Below are positions 44,288 through 53,175 of a stretch of DNA of 64,000 nucleotides, one piece after another. The stretch spans positions 62,001-126,000 of the forward strand of contig DGQE01000031.1 of NCBI GenBank assembly GCA_002389645.1, in the 5' to 3' direction. The position numbers and the translations under genes were made by a program. Origin of the DNA: Flavobacteriales bacterium UBA4422. Its GTDB lineage: Bacteria; Bacteroidota; Bacteroidia; Flavobacteriales_G; Salibacteraceae. Under the pieces are notes generated by a model, which did no database searches, was not told the DNA's origin, and saw nothing but the letters and a program-made list of their open reading frames with translations. Numbering within the stretch: the stretch's first letter is position 1; the number at the start of each line of letters is the position of its first letter.

Positions 44288-44295
44288 TACATTTG
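44288..44295 (+). promoter_or_regulatory. TAnnTTTG -7 box upstream of hisS
   Basis: TACATTTG seven bases before the hisS ATG, followed by CGGCCTT. It is a perfect consensus match in the 31-base ettA-hisS gap and suggests a very short leader. Confidence 0.45.
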
Positions 44296-44302
44296 CGGCC
44301 TT

Positions 44303-45673
44303 ATGGCGAACAAACCATCCATACCAAAAGGTACACGAGATTTTTTACCCGAACAAAGCCTTAAGAGGCAGTTCATTTTCGATACAGCCCGAAAAGTGTT
44401 TCAACAATTTGGCTTTGTGCCGATTGAAACTCCGGCTATGGAAAACTTGGATACACTATTGGGCAAGTATGGTGAAGAAGGAGATAAGCTGATTTATAAA
44501 ATATTGAATAATGGAGATTTTTTAGCTAAAGCCTCAGAAGAAAGACTTGCCGCTAAAGATTCTCAATCCGTTGCATTTGAAATAAGTGATCGAGCCCTCC
44601 GATATGACCTCACCGTTCCTTTTGCACGCTTCGTAGTTCAAAACCAAAACGAGCTTTCTTTTCCATTCAAGCGTTACCAGATTCAACCAGTTTGGCGAGC
44701 CGATCGTCCGCAAAAAGGCCGATATAGAGAGTTTTATCAGTGCGATGTTGACGTTATTGGTAGCAACTCGCTATTAAATGAAGCAGAATTACTGTGCATC
44801 GTTGATGAGGTATTTACTAACCTAGGATTAAATGATGTACGTATTCGAATCAATAACCGGAAAATTTTAAGCGGAATAGCCGCCTCGGCCGGAATGAGCG
44901 AGCATTTCCAAAGCATGACTGTAGCTATCGATAAGTTGGATAAGATTGGCCCTGAAGGTGTAAAAGAAGAAATGTTGCGCAATGGACTGCCTGAAGCTGG
45001 AGTGAAAAAGGTTCTTAACCTTCTCAAATTGAAAGGCGAACCAGTCGCTACGCTGAAAATGTTGGCCGGTGCTGTGGTCGGCTCTGAAGAAGCATATAAA
45101 GGTATTGACGAAGTAAAAGCGGTTCTGAAGGCATTACCTGAGGCCGTGAGGGAGAAGGTTGAATTGGATTTGACACTGGCGCGTGGATTGAATTATTACA
45201 CCGGAGCTATCATTGAAGTAGGTCACGATGATTTTCCATCGAGCATTTGTGGTGGAGGTCGCTATGATGATCTCACAGGAATCTTCGGTTTGAAAGAGAT
45301 GAGTGGAGTAGGGGTGAGTTTTGGAGCTGATCGAATCTATGATTTGATGGAAGAGAAAGGTTTGTTTCCTGAAACATTGAAAGCCGCAAGCCAGGTGCTC
45401 TTTGTGAATTTCGGTAAAGAAAAAGTGATGTCTGCTATTCGCACGGCGGCCGACCTTCGCACGGAAGGATTGTCCGCTGAAGTTTATCCTGATGAGGCTA
45501 AAATGAAGAAGCAAATGAAGTATGCCAATGATAAAGGTGTGCACTTTGTTGTGATTATCGGTGAAGAGGAACACAAAACAAAAATGGTAACAGTGAAAGA
45601 CATGCTTTCCGGAGATCAAAACTCCGTTGCTAAAAAAGATTTAGTTTCCTTTATCAACGATAAACTTTCATAA
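44303..45673 (+). CDS. hisS: histidine--tRNA ligase
   Basis: A 456-residue class II synthetase that charges tRNA-His. Class II motifs are seen: motif 1 as FVPIETPAMENLDTLLGKYG-type start, RYDLTVPFARFV, motif 2 in QIQPVWRADRPQKGRYREFYQ, histidine-binding ARGLNYYTGAIIEVG and motif 3 in GGGRYDDLTGIFG. The anticodon-binding domain (VLFVNFGKEK ... VVIIGEEEHKTKMVTVKDM) ends the protein. Its stop codon is directly followed by the start codon of hutH with no base between, so the two are in one operon. Confidence 0.97.
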   Translation: MANKPSIPKGTRDFLPEQSLKRQFIFDTARKVFQQFGFVPIETPAMENLDTLLGKYGEEGDKLIYKILNNGDFLAKASEERLAAKDSQSVAFEISDRALRYDLTVPFARFVVQNQNELSFPFKRYQIQPVWRADRPQKGRYREFYQCDVDVIGSNSLLNEAELLCIVDEVFTNLGLNDVRIRINNRKILSGIAASAGMSEHFQSMTVAIDKLDKIGPEGVKEEMLRNGLPEAGVKKVLNLLKLKGEPVATLKMLAGAVVGSEEAYKGIDEVKAVLKALPEAVREKVELDLTLARGLNYYTGAIIEVGHDDFPSSICGGGRYDDLTGIFGLKEMSGVGVSFGADRIYDLMEEKGLFPETLKAASQVLFVNFGKEKVMSAIRTAADLRTEGLSAEVYPDEAKMKKQMKYANDKGVHFVVIIGEEEHKTKMVTVKDMLSGDQNSVAKKDLVSFINDKLS

Positions 45674-47143
45674 ATGATAGAGCTTCATCACCACAACTAT
45701 ACCATTGCTGAGATTCGAGATCTCATCGAGTCCAATGAAACCCTTGAGCTTTCTGAACAACTGATTGACAATATTAAGAAAGGAAGAGCCTTTCTTGAAT
45801 CCTTCATCGAACGAGCTCATCGACCTATTTATGGTGTCAATACTGGTTTTGGAAGCTTATGTGATACTGAAATTGCTACGGAAGATTTAGGAACTCTTCA
45901 GGAAAACTTAGTGAAGTCTCACGCTTGTGGTGTAGGAGCCATCGTTGATCCTGAGATCGTAAAATACATGCTCGTACTAAAAGTATTAGGGCTTTCAAAA
46001 GGCAACTCTGGTGTGAAGCTGCAAACGGTAGAAGGGTTGTTAGACCTTTATAATTCAGGAGTCATTCCCGTGGCGTACGAACAAGGCTCATTGGGTGCTT
46101 CGGGAGATTTAGCACCATTGGCGCATTTGGCCTTGCCGTTGCTTGGCCTGGGAGAAGTGCATTACAATGGAGAAATTGTTCCTGCTCGAGAAGCGTTAGC
46201 TGTTGAAGGACTATCTATCATTGAATTGGGTGCGAAGGAAGGTTTGGCCTTGCTCAACGGAACGCAATTCATGTCAGGCTATTCTACCTATATTTTAGGA
46301 AGGCTTCAACAACACATCGTGCACGTTGATCGCGTGGCAGCATTGAGTTTAGATGCTTACGATGGCCGAATCGAGCCTTTTGATGATGCAGTGCACGCTG
46401 TTCGTCCGCACAATGGTCAACGAGAAACTGCTTCAACCATGCGCTCCAATCTAGAAGGAAGCGAGTGGATCAATCAACCTAAGAATCATGTTCAAGATCC
46501 TTATTCATTTCGATGTATTCCTCAAGTGCACGGTGCGAGTAAGGATGCAATAGCGCATGTGAAGTCTGTAGTTGAAACTGAAATCAACTCCGTAACCGAC
46601 AATCCGACAGTTATCCCTGAGGAAGATAAAATCATCTCAGCTGGGAATTTTCATGGTCAACCACTAGCGTTGATATTGGATTTTTTGTGCATTGCAATGG
46701 CTGAATTAGCGAGTATTTCTGAGCGCAGAACCTATAAACTAATTGGAGGTCAACGCGGGTTACCAGCATATTTGGTGGCAAATCCAGGATTGAACAGTGG
46801 ATTGATGATAGCGCAATATACAGCTGCATCGGTAGTAAGTCAAAACAAGCAACTCTGCACTCCTTCTTCTGTGGATACAATTGATTCGTCCAACGGGCAA
46901 GAAGACCATGTGAGTATGGGAGCCAATGGTGCTACCAAAGCATTACGTGTTTTTGAAAACTTGGAAAAAGTAACGGCCATTGAATTGCTCACCGCAGCTC
47001 AGGCTGCTGACTTTAGACAAGGAAAATCATCTCCGATTGTTGAGAAGCTCAGAGTTGACTTTAGAGAAAATGTTCCTTTCATTGAAGATGATGTGGTTCT
47101 GCATGATTTGATGCAAAAGAGCATTGAGTTTTTAAGGCACTAA
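45674..47143 (+). CDS. hutH: histidine ammonia-lyase
   Basis: A 489-residue aromatic amino acid lyase. The MIO cofactor comes from Ala142-Ser143-Gly144 in GSLGASGDLAPLAH. The catalytic Tyr is in YGVNTGFG, and the Ser-His pair at 82-83 (KSHACGVG) is the selectivity site that marks histidine rather than phenylalanine or tyrosine lyases. SSNGQEDHVSMGANGA in the C-terminal half is typical. Reaction: histidine to urocanate and ammonia. The rest of the hut pathway (hutU, hutI, hutG) is absent here. The start abuts the hisS stop, so the gene may be regulated with translation-related genes and not as a hut operon. Confidence 0.93.
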   Translation: MIELHHHNYTIAEIRDLIESNETLELSEQLIDNIKKGRAFLESFIERAHRPIYGVNTGFGSLCDTEIATEDLGTLQENLVKSHACGVGAIVDPEIVKYMLVLKVLGLSKGNSGVKLQTVEGLLDLYNSGVIPVAYEQGSLGASGDLAPLAHLALPLLGLGEVHYNGEIVPAREALAVEGLSIIELGAKEGLALLNGTQFMSGYSTYILGRLQQHIVHVDRVAALSLDAYDGRIEPFDDAVHAVRPHNGQRETASTMRSNLEGSEWINQPKNHVQDPYSFRCIPQVHGASKDAIAHVKSVVETEINSVTDNPTVIPEEDKIISAGNFHGQPLALILDFLCIAMAELASISERRTYKLIGGQRGLPAYLVANPGLNSGLMIAQYTAASVVSQNKQLCTPSSVDTIDSSNGQEDHVSMGANGATKALRVFENLEKVTAIELLTAAQAADFRQGKSSPIVEKLRVDFRENVPFIEDDVVLHDLMQKSIEFLRH

Positions 47144-47183
47144 ATTGCTGGTCGTTGCGTATTTAGATTCATCCTGCTTAAAT

Positions 47184-47798
47184 ATGAAAGGTGCAACTAT
47201 AACCTTGTTGATTACTGTTTTTTCTGTGACTAATGGCTTAAGTCAAGACACTATTTTTTCAAAAATATCTAACGGCACTCCCAAAGTTGGAGTCATCGGT
47301 GGAATGTATTTTGACCTTTCTAGCCCCAAACAAAAGTTGAGTTACTCAATAGGAGGAAGAGGTGCTGCAGTGATTGATCAAAAGTGGATTGTTGGTGGAT
47401 TTGCTCAGGGTAATATTGCGCACAACTTTAACTACACTTACATAGGATTACCCGCTCGCATTTACACTGGCCAAGGAGGATTATGGCTGGGAAGATTTTT
47501 ATTTCCATTGAAGAAGTTGAATCTAGCGTTAAGTTCTACTTTTTCTTGGGGCGACTTTGGGTCTGAATTACGTATCAGTAATGAAGGCGAAGAGCTAAGG
47601 ATCATCGATGGGTATAATTCAGATTTTTACCAATGTTCGCCAGAGGCTGATTTCTTTGTGAAGCTGGCTCCTTTTTTAAGGTTGAGTGCGTCTATCGGTT
47701 ACAGGTTTACATTAGGTATGAAGTATAATCCTATCATCAACAATCAGCAGATGAATTCGTTGTTTACTCAAGTTGGGTTTACTTTAGGCAAGTTCTGA
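47184..47798 (+). CDS. predicted outer-membrane beta-barrel-like protein
   Basis: A 204-residue protein from the ATG at 47184 (MKGATITLLITVFSVTNGLS then Q), a signal peptide; a TTG at 47145 would add 13 unlikely residues. After it, about eight amphipathic strands alternate aromatic and polar residues (VGVIGGMYFDLSSPK, YIGLPARIYTGQGGLWLG, LRLSASIGYRFTLGM, SLFTQVGFTLGKF). The last residue is Phe after a strand, the C-terminal signature of outer-membrane barrels. Family not recognised. It lies 40 bases after hutH and precedes the thioesterase gene. Confidence 0.65.
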   Translation: MKGATITLLITVFSVTNGLSQDTIFSKISNGTPKVGVIGGMYFDLSSPKQKLSYSIGGRGAAVIDQKWIVGGFAQGNIAHNFNYTYIGLPARIYTGQGGLWLGRFLFPLKKLNLALSSTFSWGDFGSELRISNEGEELRIIDGYNSDFYQCSPEADFFVKLAPFLRLSASIGYRFTLGMKYNPIINNQQMNSLFTQVGFTLGKF

Positions 47799-47812
47799 TT
47801 ATCTGAAGAAGC

Positions 47813-47820
47813 TAATTTTG
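47813..47820 (+). promoter_or_regulatory. TAnnTTTG -7 box upstream of the thioesterase gene
   Basis: TAATTTTG, a perfect consensus match 22 bases before the ATG at 47843. It suggests that the thioesterase is also transcribed separately from the barrel gene. Confidence 0.4.
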
Positions 47821-47842
47821 ATTTTTACGGTAATATTGACGT

Positions 47843-48256
47843 ATGGTTTTTGAACATAAATTGCGCGTTAGATACGCTGAGACTGACCGAATGGGTTATT
47901 GCTATTATGGCAATTTTGCGGCATTTTTTGAAGTGGCGCGTGTTGAAGCTTTAAGGGTTTTAGGTATTACATATAGACAGTTGGAAGATGATGGGGTAAT
48001 CTTACCTGTGTTAGATTATCAAATAAAGTACTTCAAGCCCGCATATTACGATGAAGAGTTGCGCATTGAAACCAATATAACGAAGGTGAAAGGCGCCCGG
48101 ATCTTTTTTAGCTATAAAACTTTCAATGAAAAAAATGAGCAGTTGAATCAGGCAACGACCACTTTAGTTTTCGTAGACTTCCATACCAAAAAGCCTATGA
48201 TTCCTCCTACTGATTTGGTTGAAGTGTTAAGAAAGGCTACCAACATTGAGTCTTAA
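47843..48256 (+). CDS. YbgC/FadM-type 4HBT acyl-CoA thioesterase
   Basis: A 137-residue hot-dog protein. The N-terminus FEHKLRVRYAETDRMGYCYYGNFAAFFEVARVEALR matches the YbgC-type signature, with the catalytic Asp at the RYAETD site and Tyr/Asn nearby; VRYAETDRMG is a clear fingerprint. It hydrolyses short- to medium-chain acyl-CoA. In other genomes it is linked to tol-pal; here there is none, and its neighbours are two envelope-barrel genes. Confidence 0.9.
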   Translation: MVFEHKLRVRYAETDRMGYCYYGNFAAFFEVARVEALRVLGITYRQLEDDGVILPVLDYQIKYFKPAYYDEELRIETNITKVKGARIFFSYKTFNEKNEQLNQATTTLVFVDFHTKKPMIPPTDLVEVLRKATNIES

Positions 48257-48309
48257 TATCTTCTTCCGTTAGGGGATGCATCAATTTAGTTTATAATGAC
48301 TTTTGCAGC

Positions 48310-49044
48310 GTGAGAAAGCAATTCATGTTGGGTATGTTCATTGTATTATCGATAGTGACAAGCGCGCAGTCGATAAATGATTCCGTTGCTCCACCTCCTA
48401 AACCCAAGGCCACCTTTATCTCCAACTTTATTTTTCAAATTGATAATCGAACGGAGAACTACTATGATGTGCGCGGAAGAATGAATGGCCTTAAACTGGG
48501 ATTTGAGTTCTACAAACGATTTAGAACAGGATTTGGGTTTTACACCAATAATGATTTTTACCGCATTGAATCTCCAATTCTCGTTGATTCAGCTCTGCGC
48601 AGTGCACGCTTTAGTTACGCTACTTACTTCGCTGAGATCGTTTTTTTGCGCAATTTCAGATGGGAATTTTCGACCATTGCCCAGTTTGGAAGTGGCAGTA
48701 TCATCGTCAATAACTATAATAACCTTGGTGCAGTGCCAACCTTTAGCCACGTAGATACAATTAATGATGTGGGCGTTTTCGACATCGGTTTGAACGGTCA
48801 TTTTAAGGTTTTCCCTTGGTTGGGATTGGGATCGGGTATTGGTATTCGCTATGTCAATAGCTTGCCTGATATGGAGTTGAAAGATGCTTTTAGGGATCCT
48901 TACATCGATTTTAAGCTCAAGATCTTTTTAGGCTATGCATATAAAGGTATTTTTAAACCCAAGGCCATTCAAGCAGAGCGCGACTATTATGAATGGCGTG
49001 AAGCAAAGCGTTGGGCAGCGGTGAAGAAATTATTCGGAAAATGA
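48310..49044 (+). CDS. predicted outer-membrane protein, coupled to ligA
   Basis: A 244-residue protein starting at GTG (MRKQFMLGMFIVLSIVTSAQ), with a signal peptide. Amphipathic strands follow throughout (FISNFIFQIDNRTENYYDVR, LKLGFEFYKRFRTGFGFYTN, VGVFDIGLNGHFKVFPWLGLGSGIGIRYV), consistent with a small barrel; family not recognised. A TTTG stretch lies just before the start, as for other short-leader genes here. Its stop TGA overlaps the ligA ATG (ATGA), so the two are translated together although their functions are unrelated. Confidence 0.65.
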   Translation: MRKQFMLGMFIVLSIVTSAQSINDSVAPPPKPKATFISNFIFQIDNRTENYYDVRGRMNGLKLGFEFYKRFRTGFGFYTNNDFYRIESPILVDSALRSARFSYATYFAEIVFLRNFRWEFSTIAQFGSGSIIVNNYNNLGAVPTFSHVDTINDVGVFDIGLNGHFKVFPWLGLGSGIGIRYVNSLPDMELKDAFRDPYIDFKLKIFLGYAYKGIFKPKAIQAERDYYEWREAKRWAAVKKLFGK

Positions 49045-51059
49045 CGGCAGAAGAAGCGAAAAAGAAAATTGACACCCTGAGTCGAGAATTGGAAGAACAC
49101 AATCACAGCTATTATGTGTTGAGTGAACCAACCATCTCTGATTACAACTTTGATCAACTTTTAAAGGAACTGGAAAAGTTAGAAGAACAGTTTCCACAGT
49201 TTGCTGATGAGAACAGCCCAACAAAGCGGGTTGGTGGTGATATCACCAAAAAATTCAATGAAGTGGTGCATGATTTCCCCATGATGTCACTCTCGAATAC
49301 CTATTCGAAAGATGAAATTATAGATTGGGAAAACCGCATTCGCAAAATTGCCGATGGCGAGATTGACTATGTGTGTGAGTTGAAGTACGATGGTGTAGCC
49401 ATCGGAATCAAGTATGTGAATGGAGCCATGAGTCGAGCAGTTACCCGTGGAGATGGAACAAAGGGCGAAGACATCACCAATAATGTGCGAACCATTCGCA
49501 CAATACCTATGAAATTGAAAGGGAATCATTTTCCTCCTGATTTTGAAATCAGAGGTGAGATATTTTATCCTTTGGCAAACTTTCAGAAGCTCAATGAGCA
49601 GCGTGAAGAAGCCGGTGAAGCACTCTTTGCGAACCCTAGAAATACGGCCAGTGGAACTTTGAAAATGCAAGATTCATCCATCGTGGCCTCTCGGGGATTG
49701 GATTGCTACTTGTATGGAGTTTACTCGAAAGAAACATTAGCTGATTCTCACTTCCAAAGCGTTCAAAGTGCTGGAGAGTGGGGCTTTAAAATTCCGAGCG
49801 CAGATCACAAGATGATCGCAAAATGCGAAAACATCGATCAGATCATGGAGTTCATCAACCATTGGGATGAGCAGCGTCATAGCCTAGATTTTGAAATCGA
49901 TGGAATTGTGATCAAGGTAAACAACTATCGCCAGCAAGAAGAGTTGGGATTTACGGCCAAATCGCCCCGTTGGGCCATTGCCTATAAATTCAAGGCAGCA
50001 GAAGTAACTACAGTGTTGGATTCAGTTTCTTACCAGGTCGGTAGAACTGGAGCCATAACACCTGTTGCCAATTTGAAACCCGTCCTTTTAGCTGGGACAA
50101 CGGTTAAGCGCGCTTCGTTGCACAATGCCGATCAAATTGAAAAGCTCGATTTACGAGTGGGCGATCATGTATATGTGGAGAAAGGAGGTGAAATTATACC
50201 GAAAGTAACAGCAGTAGATTTAGCCAAACGCGATGTAAGTGCACCAGAATTCAAATACATCACTCAATGCCCTGAATGCAACACCCAGTTGGTGCGCAAT
50301 GAAGGCGATGCGAAGCATTACTGCCCCAACGATTTGGGTTGCCCTCCTCAAATCAAGGGCAAAATGGAGCATTTTATATCGCGCAAAGCCATGGATATTG
50401 AAGGACTCGGTAGCGAGACCATCGATCAATTACACGAAGAAGGCATCATTCACTCCATTGCTGATTTATATGACCTCAAGGCTGATCAACTACTGCCGTT
50501 AGAGCGTATGGCGGAGAAGAGTGTAGAGAACATGTTGGAGGGTATTGAAGCTTCAAAGCAAGTGCCATTTGAGCGCGTGCTGTTTGCATTGGGTATTCGC
50601 TATGTGGGCGAAACCGTGGCAAAGAAATTGGCCCGATATTTTAAAACGTTGGACAAGCTCATGTCTGCTGATGCAGAAACACTTGTTGCCGTAGACGAAA
50701 TTGGTGAGCGCATTGCCCAAAGCGTGGTAGATTATTTCGCCAATGAAGAACATCAAGCCTTGATCAATCGCTTGAAAAATGCTGGTTTACAATTTGAAAT
50801 TCCAGAAGAACAGTTTGCGGGCAATACCGAAAAACTGAAAGGATTTTCATTCGTAATCTCGGGTGTGTTTGAACGCCACAGTCGCGATGAATTGAAGGAA
50901 TTGATCGAGAAGAATGGAGGGAAAAACTCGGGTTCAGTAAGCTCCAAAACCAGCTATATTTTAGCGGGTGAGGGCATGGGACCATCCAAACGAGAGAAGG
51001 CCGAAAAATTAGGCGTTCAGATTATTTCAGAAGCCGACTTTGAAGGTATGATTATGTAA
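49041..51059 (+). CDS. ligA: NAD-dependent DNA ligase
   Basis: A 672-residue ligase from the ATG at 49041 (MTAEEAKKKIDTLSRELEEH), which overlaps the previous stop. The order is complete: domain Ia and the adenylation domain with Lys115 in CELKYDGVAIGIKY, the OB fold, a four-Cys zinc finger (CPECNTQLVRNEGDAKHYCP then NDLGCPPQ), HhH repeats and a C-terminal BRCT (KGFSFVISGVFERHSRDELK). It seals nicks between Okazaki fragments using NAD. Length is typical. A bidirectional hairpin terminator follows. Confidence 0.97.
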   Translation: MTAEEAKKKIDTLSRELEEHNHSYYVLSEPTISDYNFDQLLKELEKLEEQFPQFADENSPTKRVGGDITKKFNEVVHDFPMMSLSNTYSKDEIIDWENRIRKIADGEIDYVCELKYDGVAIGIKYVNGAMSRAVTRGDGTKGEDITNNVRTIRTIPMKLKGNHFPPDFEIRGEIFYPLANFQKLNEQREEAGEALFANPRNTASGTLKMQDSSIVASRGLDCYLYGVYSKETLADSHFQSVQSAGEWGFKIPSADHKMIAKCENIDQIMEFINHWDEQRHSLDFEIDGIVIKVNNYRQQEELGFTAKSPRWAIAYKFKAAEVTTVLDSVSYQVGRTGAITPVANLKPVLLAGTTVKRASLHNADQIEKLDLRVGDHVYVEKGGEIIPKVTAVDLAKRDVSAPEFKYITQCPECNTQLVRNEGDAKHYCPNDLGCPPQIKGKMEHFISRKAMDIEGLGSETIDQLHEEGIIHSIADLYDLKADQLLPLERMAEKSVENMLEGIEASKQVPFERVLFALGIRYVGETVAKKLARYFKTLDKLMSADAETLVAVDEIGERIAQSVVDYFANEEHQALINRLKNAGLQFEIPEEQFAGNTEKLKGFSFVISGVFERHSRDELKELIEKNGGKNSGSVSSKTSYILAGEGMGPSKREKAEKLGVQIISEADFEGMIM

Positions 51060-51085
51060 ACCAAACCTTCTAAACTTCATAGCAT

Positions 51086-51117
51086 AAAAAAAGCCACATC
51101 AATCGATGTGGCTTTCT
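51086..51117. terminator. bidirectional terminator between ligA and the T9SS cargo gene
   Basis: Perfect stem AGCCACATC/GATGTGGCT with a loop AATC; an A run lies before it and TTTCTC after it. It would stop transcription from ligA on the plus strand and from 52217-51138 on the minus strand. Confidence 0.65.
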
Positions 51118-51137
51118 CATTTAATTACCTAAAGTTT

Positions 51138-52217
51138 TTAGAACTTAGAGAACTTGTTCATTTTCACTTCACCTGTCTTTTCGTTAACCGTTTGAAGGAA
51201 GTAGATACCTGAATTCAAAGTGCTCGTAGAAATACGCATGTCTTCCACAATCATTTCAGTAGCAATAACACGACCATTCATATCAATGATAGAAGCGTTC
51301 AGGTTGCTCAAAACATTCGATAAAGCGATGAAATCATTCGTGAATGTCACGCTGTAATCATTGGTGTTAACCTCGGCAACTCCTACAGGCTCTGGTGGGA
51401 TGTATGTATCGATAATTGAGAATGCCATACAAGACGTGTCATTTCCGCTATTGGCGTCATTTTCATTTACAATTACACACAAATCATAAGTGCCTACCTC
51501 TTGAGGTGAATCAGGAATAATAGCGTCATTGGTAATATTTCTAGTAGTACTTTCTCCTGGAAGAAGAGGAGCTTGAAGAGTACCTGAAACATTCAATTCT
51601 TGAGCTCCTAATTTGATTATGTATGAAATTGGATATCCAGATACATATTCAACATTACCATTATTAGTAAAAACAGCTAATAATTCAGTCATGTCAGGTA
51701 CAGTTTCCGTTCCATTGTCTACATCGAAGCTGTCAATGTTGTTTGGAGCAACTATAGCTATACTGTCTGCTGAAAGATCAACATTTGCTGCTGTTCCTAC
51801 GTTCACGCCAGTCTCACAGATGAAATTGTTCGTTAGATCAAGATCAGTAAGAGTTGTGAAAATAGCAGCCGCACAAAAATCTGTTGGTACAGGATTAGTC
51901 AAAATAAAAGAACTAGAGCTAGTCAGTGCAGCAGCTCCTGGGTTAAGTGCACCATTGAAAATGTAGTTGATAGTCTCAAGTGTATCTCCATCAACGATGA
52001 AGTGCATATCAAATGTCGATTGATCTGGAATTATTGATGTTCCAGCATTAGTGATGGTGGCAATCATGAACAAATTGGCATTAACAGGAACGTTTCCTGT
52101 TGATGTTGAAGGTGTGATTGCAAGCTCAGTTACGGCCATGTCATAAGTTTGGGCATTGACCGTTAAGCCTGATAGGGCGATAATTGAAAGAAAAAATAAT
52201 CGAGTAAAGTGTTTCAT
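51138..52217 (-). CDS. secreted protein with CARDB-like domains and T9SS type A sorting domain
   Basis: A 359-residue protein with a signal peptide (MKHFTRLFFLSIIALSGLTV then NAQ). Residues about 25-280 are two CARDB-like immunoglobulin-type domains: ELAITPSTSTGNVPVNANLF with TNAGTSIIPDQSTFD, then FTNNGNVEYVSGYPISYIIK. The C-terminal 75 residues are a type A sorting domain (LSNLNASIIDMNGRVI, STLNSGIYFLQTV and KMNKFSKF). The type IX system should place it on the surface. It lacks an enzymatic domain, so a stalk, matrix or structural role is the best inference. It has its own convergent terminator. Confidence 0.9.
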   Translation of the reverse strand: MKHFTRLFFLSIIALSGLTVNAQTYDMAVTELAITPSTSTGNVPVNANLFMIATITNAGTSIIPDQSTFDMHFIVDGDTLETINYIFNGALNPGAAALTSSSSFILTNPVPTDFCAAAIFTTLTDLDLTNNFICETGVNVGTAANVDLSADSIAIVAPNNIDSFDVDNGTETVPDMTELLAVFTNNGNVEYVSGYPISYIIKLGAQELNVSGTLQAPLLPGESTTRNITNDAIIPDSPQEVGTYDLCVIVNENDANSGNDTSCMAFSIIDTYIPPEPVGVAEVNTNDYSVTFTNDFIALSNVLSNLNASIIDMNGRVIATEMIVEDMRISTSTLNSGIYFLQTVNEKTGEVKMNKFSKF

Positions 52218-52335
52218 GTTGTGAATGAGTTTAAGGTTATAGTCAAAAGACGTATTTCGCCTTTTAACCGTTGCGCGAATTTAGAGTATCGTGCCTTAAG
52301 TTGCGCACTTTGTGATCAAAAGTTAGGAATGAAAC

Positions 52336-53175
52336 TTAAAGTTGGGACCCGCATTGCATGCAATACTTGGCACCGTCAAGATGCCCAGTTCTTCCACAAT
52401 TGTTGCAATGAATAGGGTTAATAGTGGGTTGCTTCAATTCAGATTTATCTTGTCCAGGTGAATTGAACATAGCTACACCTACTATTCCTGTAGGCACAGC
52501 AATTATTCCATAACCCAAAATCATGAGGATAAGAGCAAAAAACTGTCCCAGATCTGTATGCGGATGAATGTCTCCGAAACCAACAGTTGTCATGGTCACA
52601 ATTGCCCAATAGATACTTCGTGGAATACTTGTGTATCCATTCTCACCGCCTTCAACAATGTACATGATCGTTCCCATGATTACTGCCACGTTAAAAACAG
52701 CAAACAAAAACACACCTATTTTTGCGCGACTTGCTTTTAGTGAAATCCACAATGAGTCGGCCTCGTTCATGAAACGTGCAATTTTTAGAACTCTAAAAAC
52801 CCTCATCAAGCGGAAGATTCTGATGATCATTAAGTATTGTGATGAAGTAATGACCAATGCCAAATAAGTAGGTAGTACGGACAGTAAATCCACAACTCCG
52901 TAAAAAGACAATACATAACCCATTGGCTTTCGGGCAGTCCAAAGCCTAAGAACATACTCAACTGTAAATGCGGCTGTGAAAATATATTCAGCAATTGTAA
53001 ACCAAGATCCATAGCTTTCTCGAAGTTCACTAATGCTTTCAAGCATAACCGCCAAGGTGCTCAAAAGAATGAGTCCAAGTAGGATTACATCGAAACGCTT
53101 CCCCGCGGGAGTATCGGTGCCGAATATTATGGTATAAAGCTCTTCTCGTAAAATGTTCTTATCCTGCTTGCTCAT
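52336..53175 (-). CDS. voltage-gated-type potassium channel subunit with C-terminal zinc ribbon
   Basis: A 279-residue six-helix channel from the ATG at 53175 (a GTG precedes it). The S4-like helix reads RIFRLMRVFRVLKIAR near residues 119-134, with five basic residues at three- to four-residue spacing. The pore has TMTTVGFGDIHPHT with the selectivity filter TVGFGD at about 197-202. After the last helix the tail carries C257-x2-C260 and C272-x2-C275 (HCNNCGRTGHLDGAKYCMQC), a zinc ribbon. The gene overlaps the DUF4159 gene stop by 17 bases. The zinc ribbon could anchor a partner or form a tetramer tail; this is inference. Confidence 0.9.
   Translation of the reverse strand: MSKQDKNILREELYTIIFGTDTPAGKRFDVILLGLILLSTLAVMLESISELRESYGSWFTIAEYIFTAAFTVEYVLRLWTARKPMGYVLSFYGVVDLLSVLPTYLALVITSSQYLMIIRIFRLMRVFRVLKIARFMNEADSLWISLKASRAKIGVFLFAVFNVAVIMGTIMYIVEGGENGYTSIPRSIYWAIVTMTTVGFGDIHPHTDLGQFFALILMILGYGIIAVPTGIVGVAMFNSPGQDKSELKQPTINPIHCNNCGRTGHLDGAKYCMQCGSQL

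Noticed and set aside
45134..45619. Minus-strand frame of 161 codons inside hisS
   Set aside because: His/Phe-rich and antisense to a confident synthetase gene; no ribosome site and no family features.
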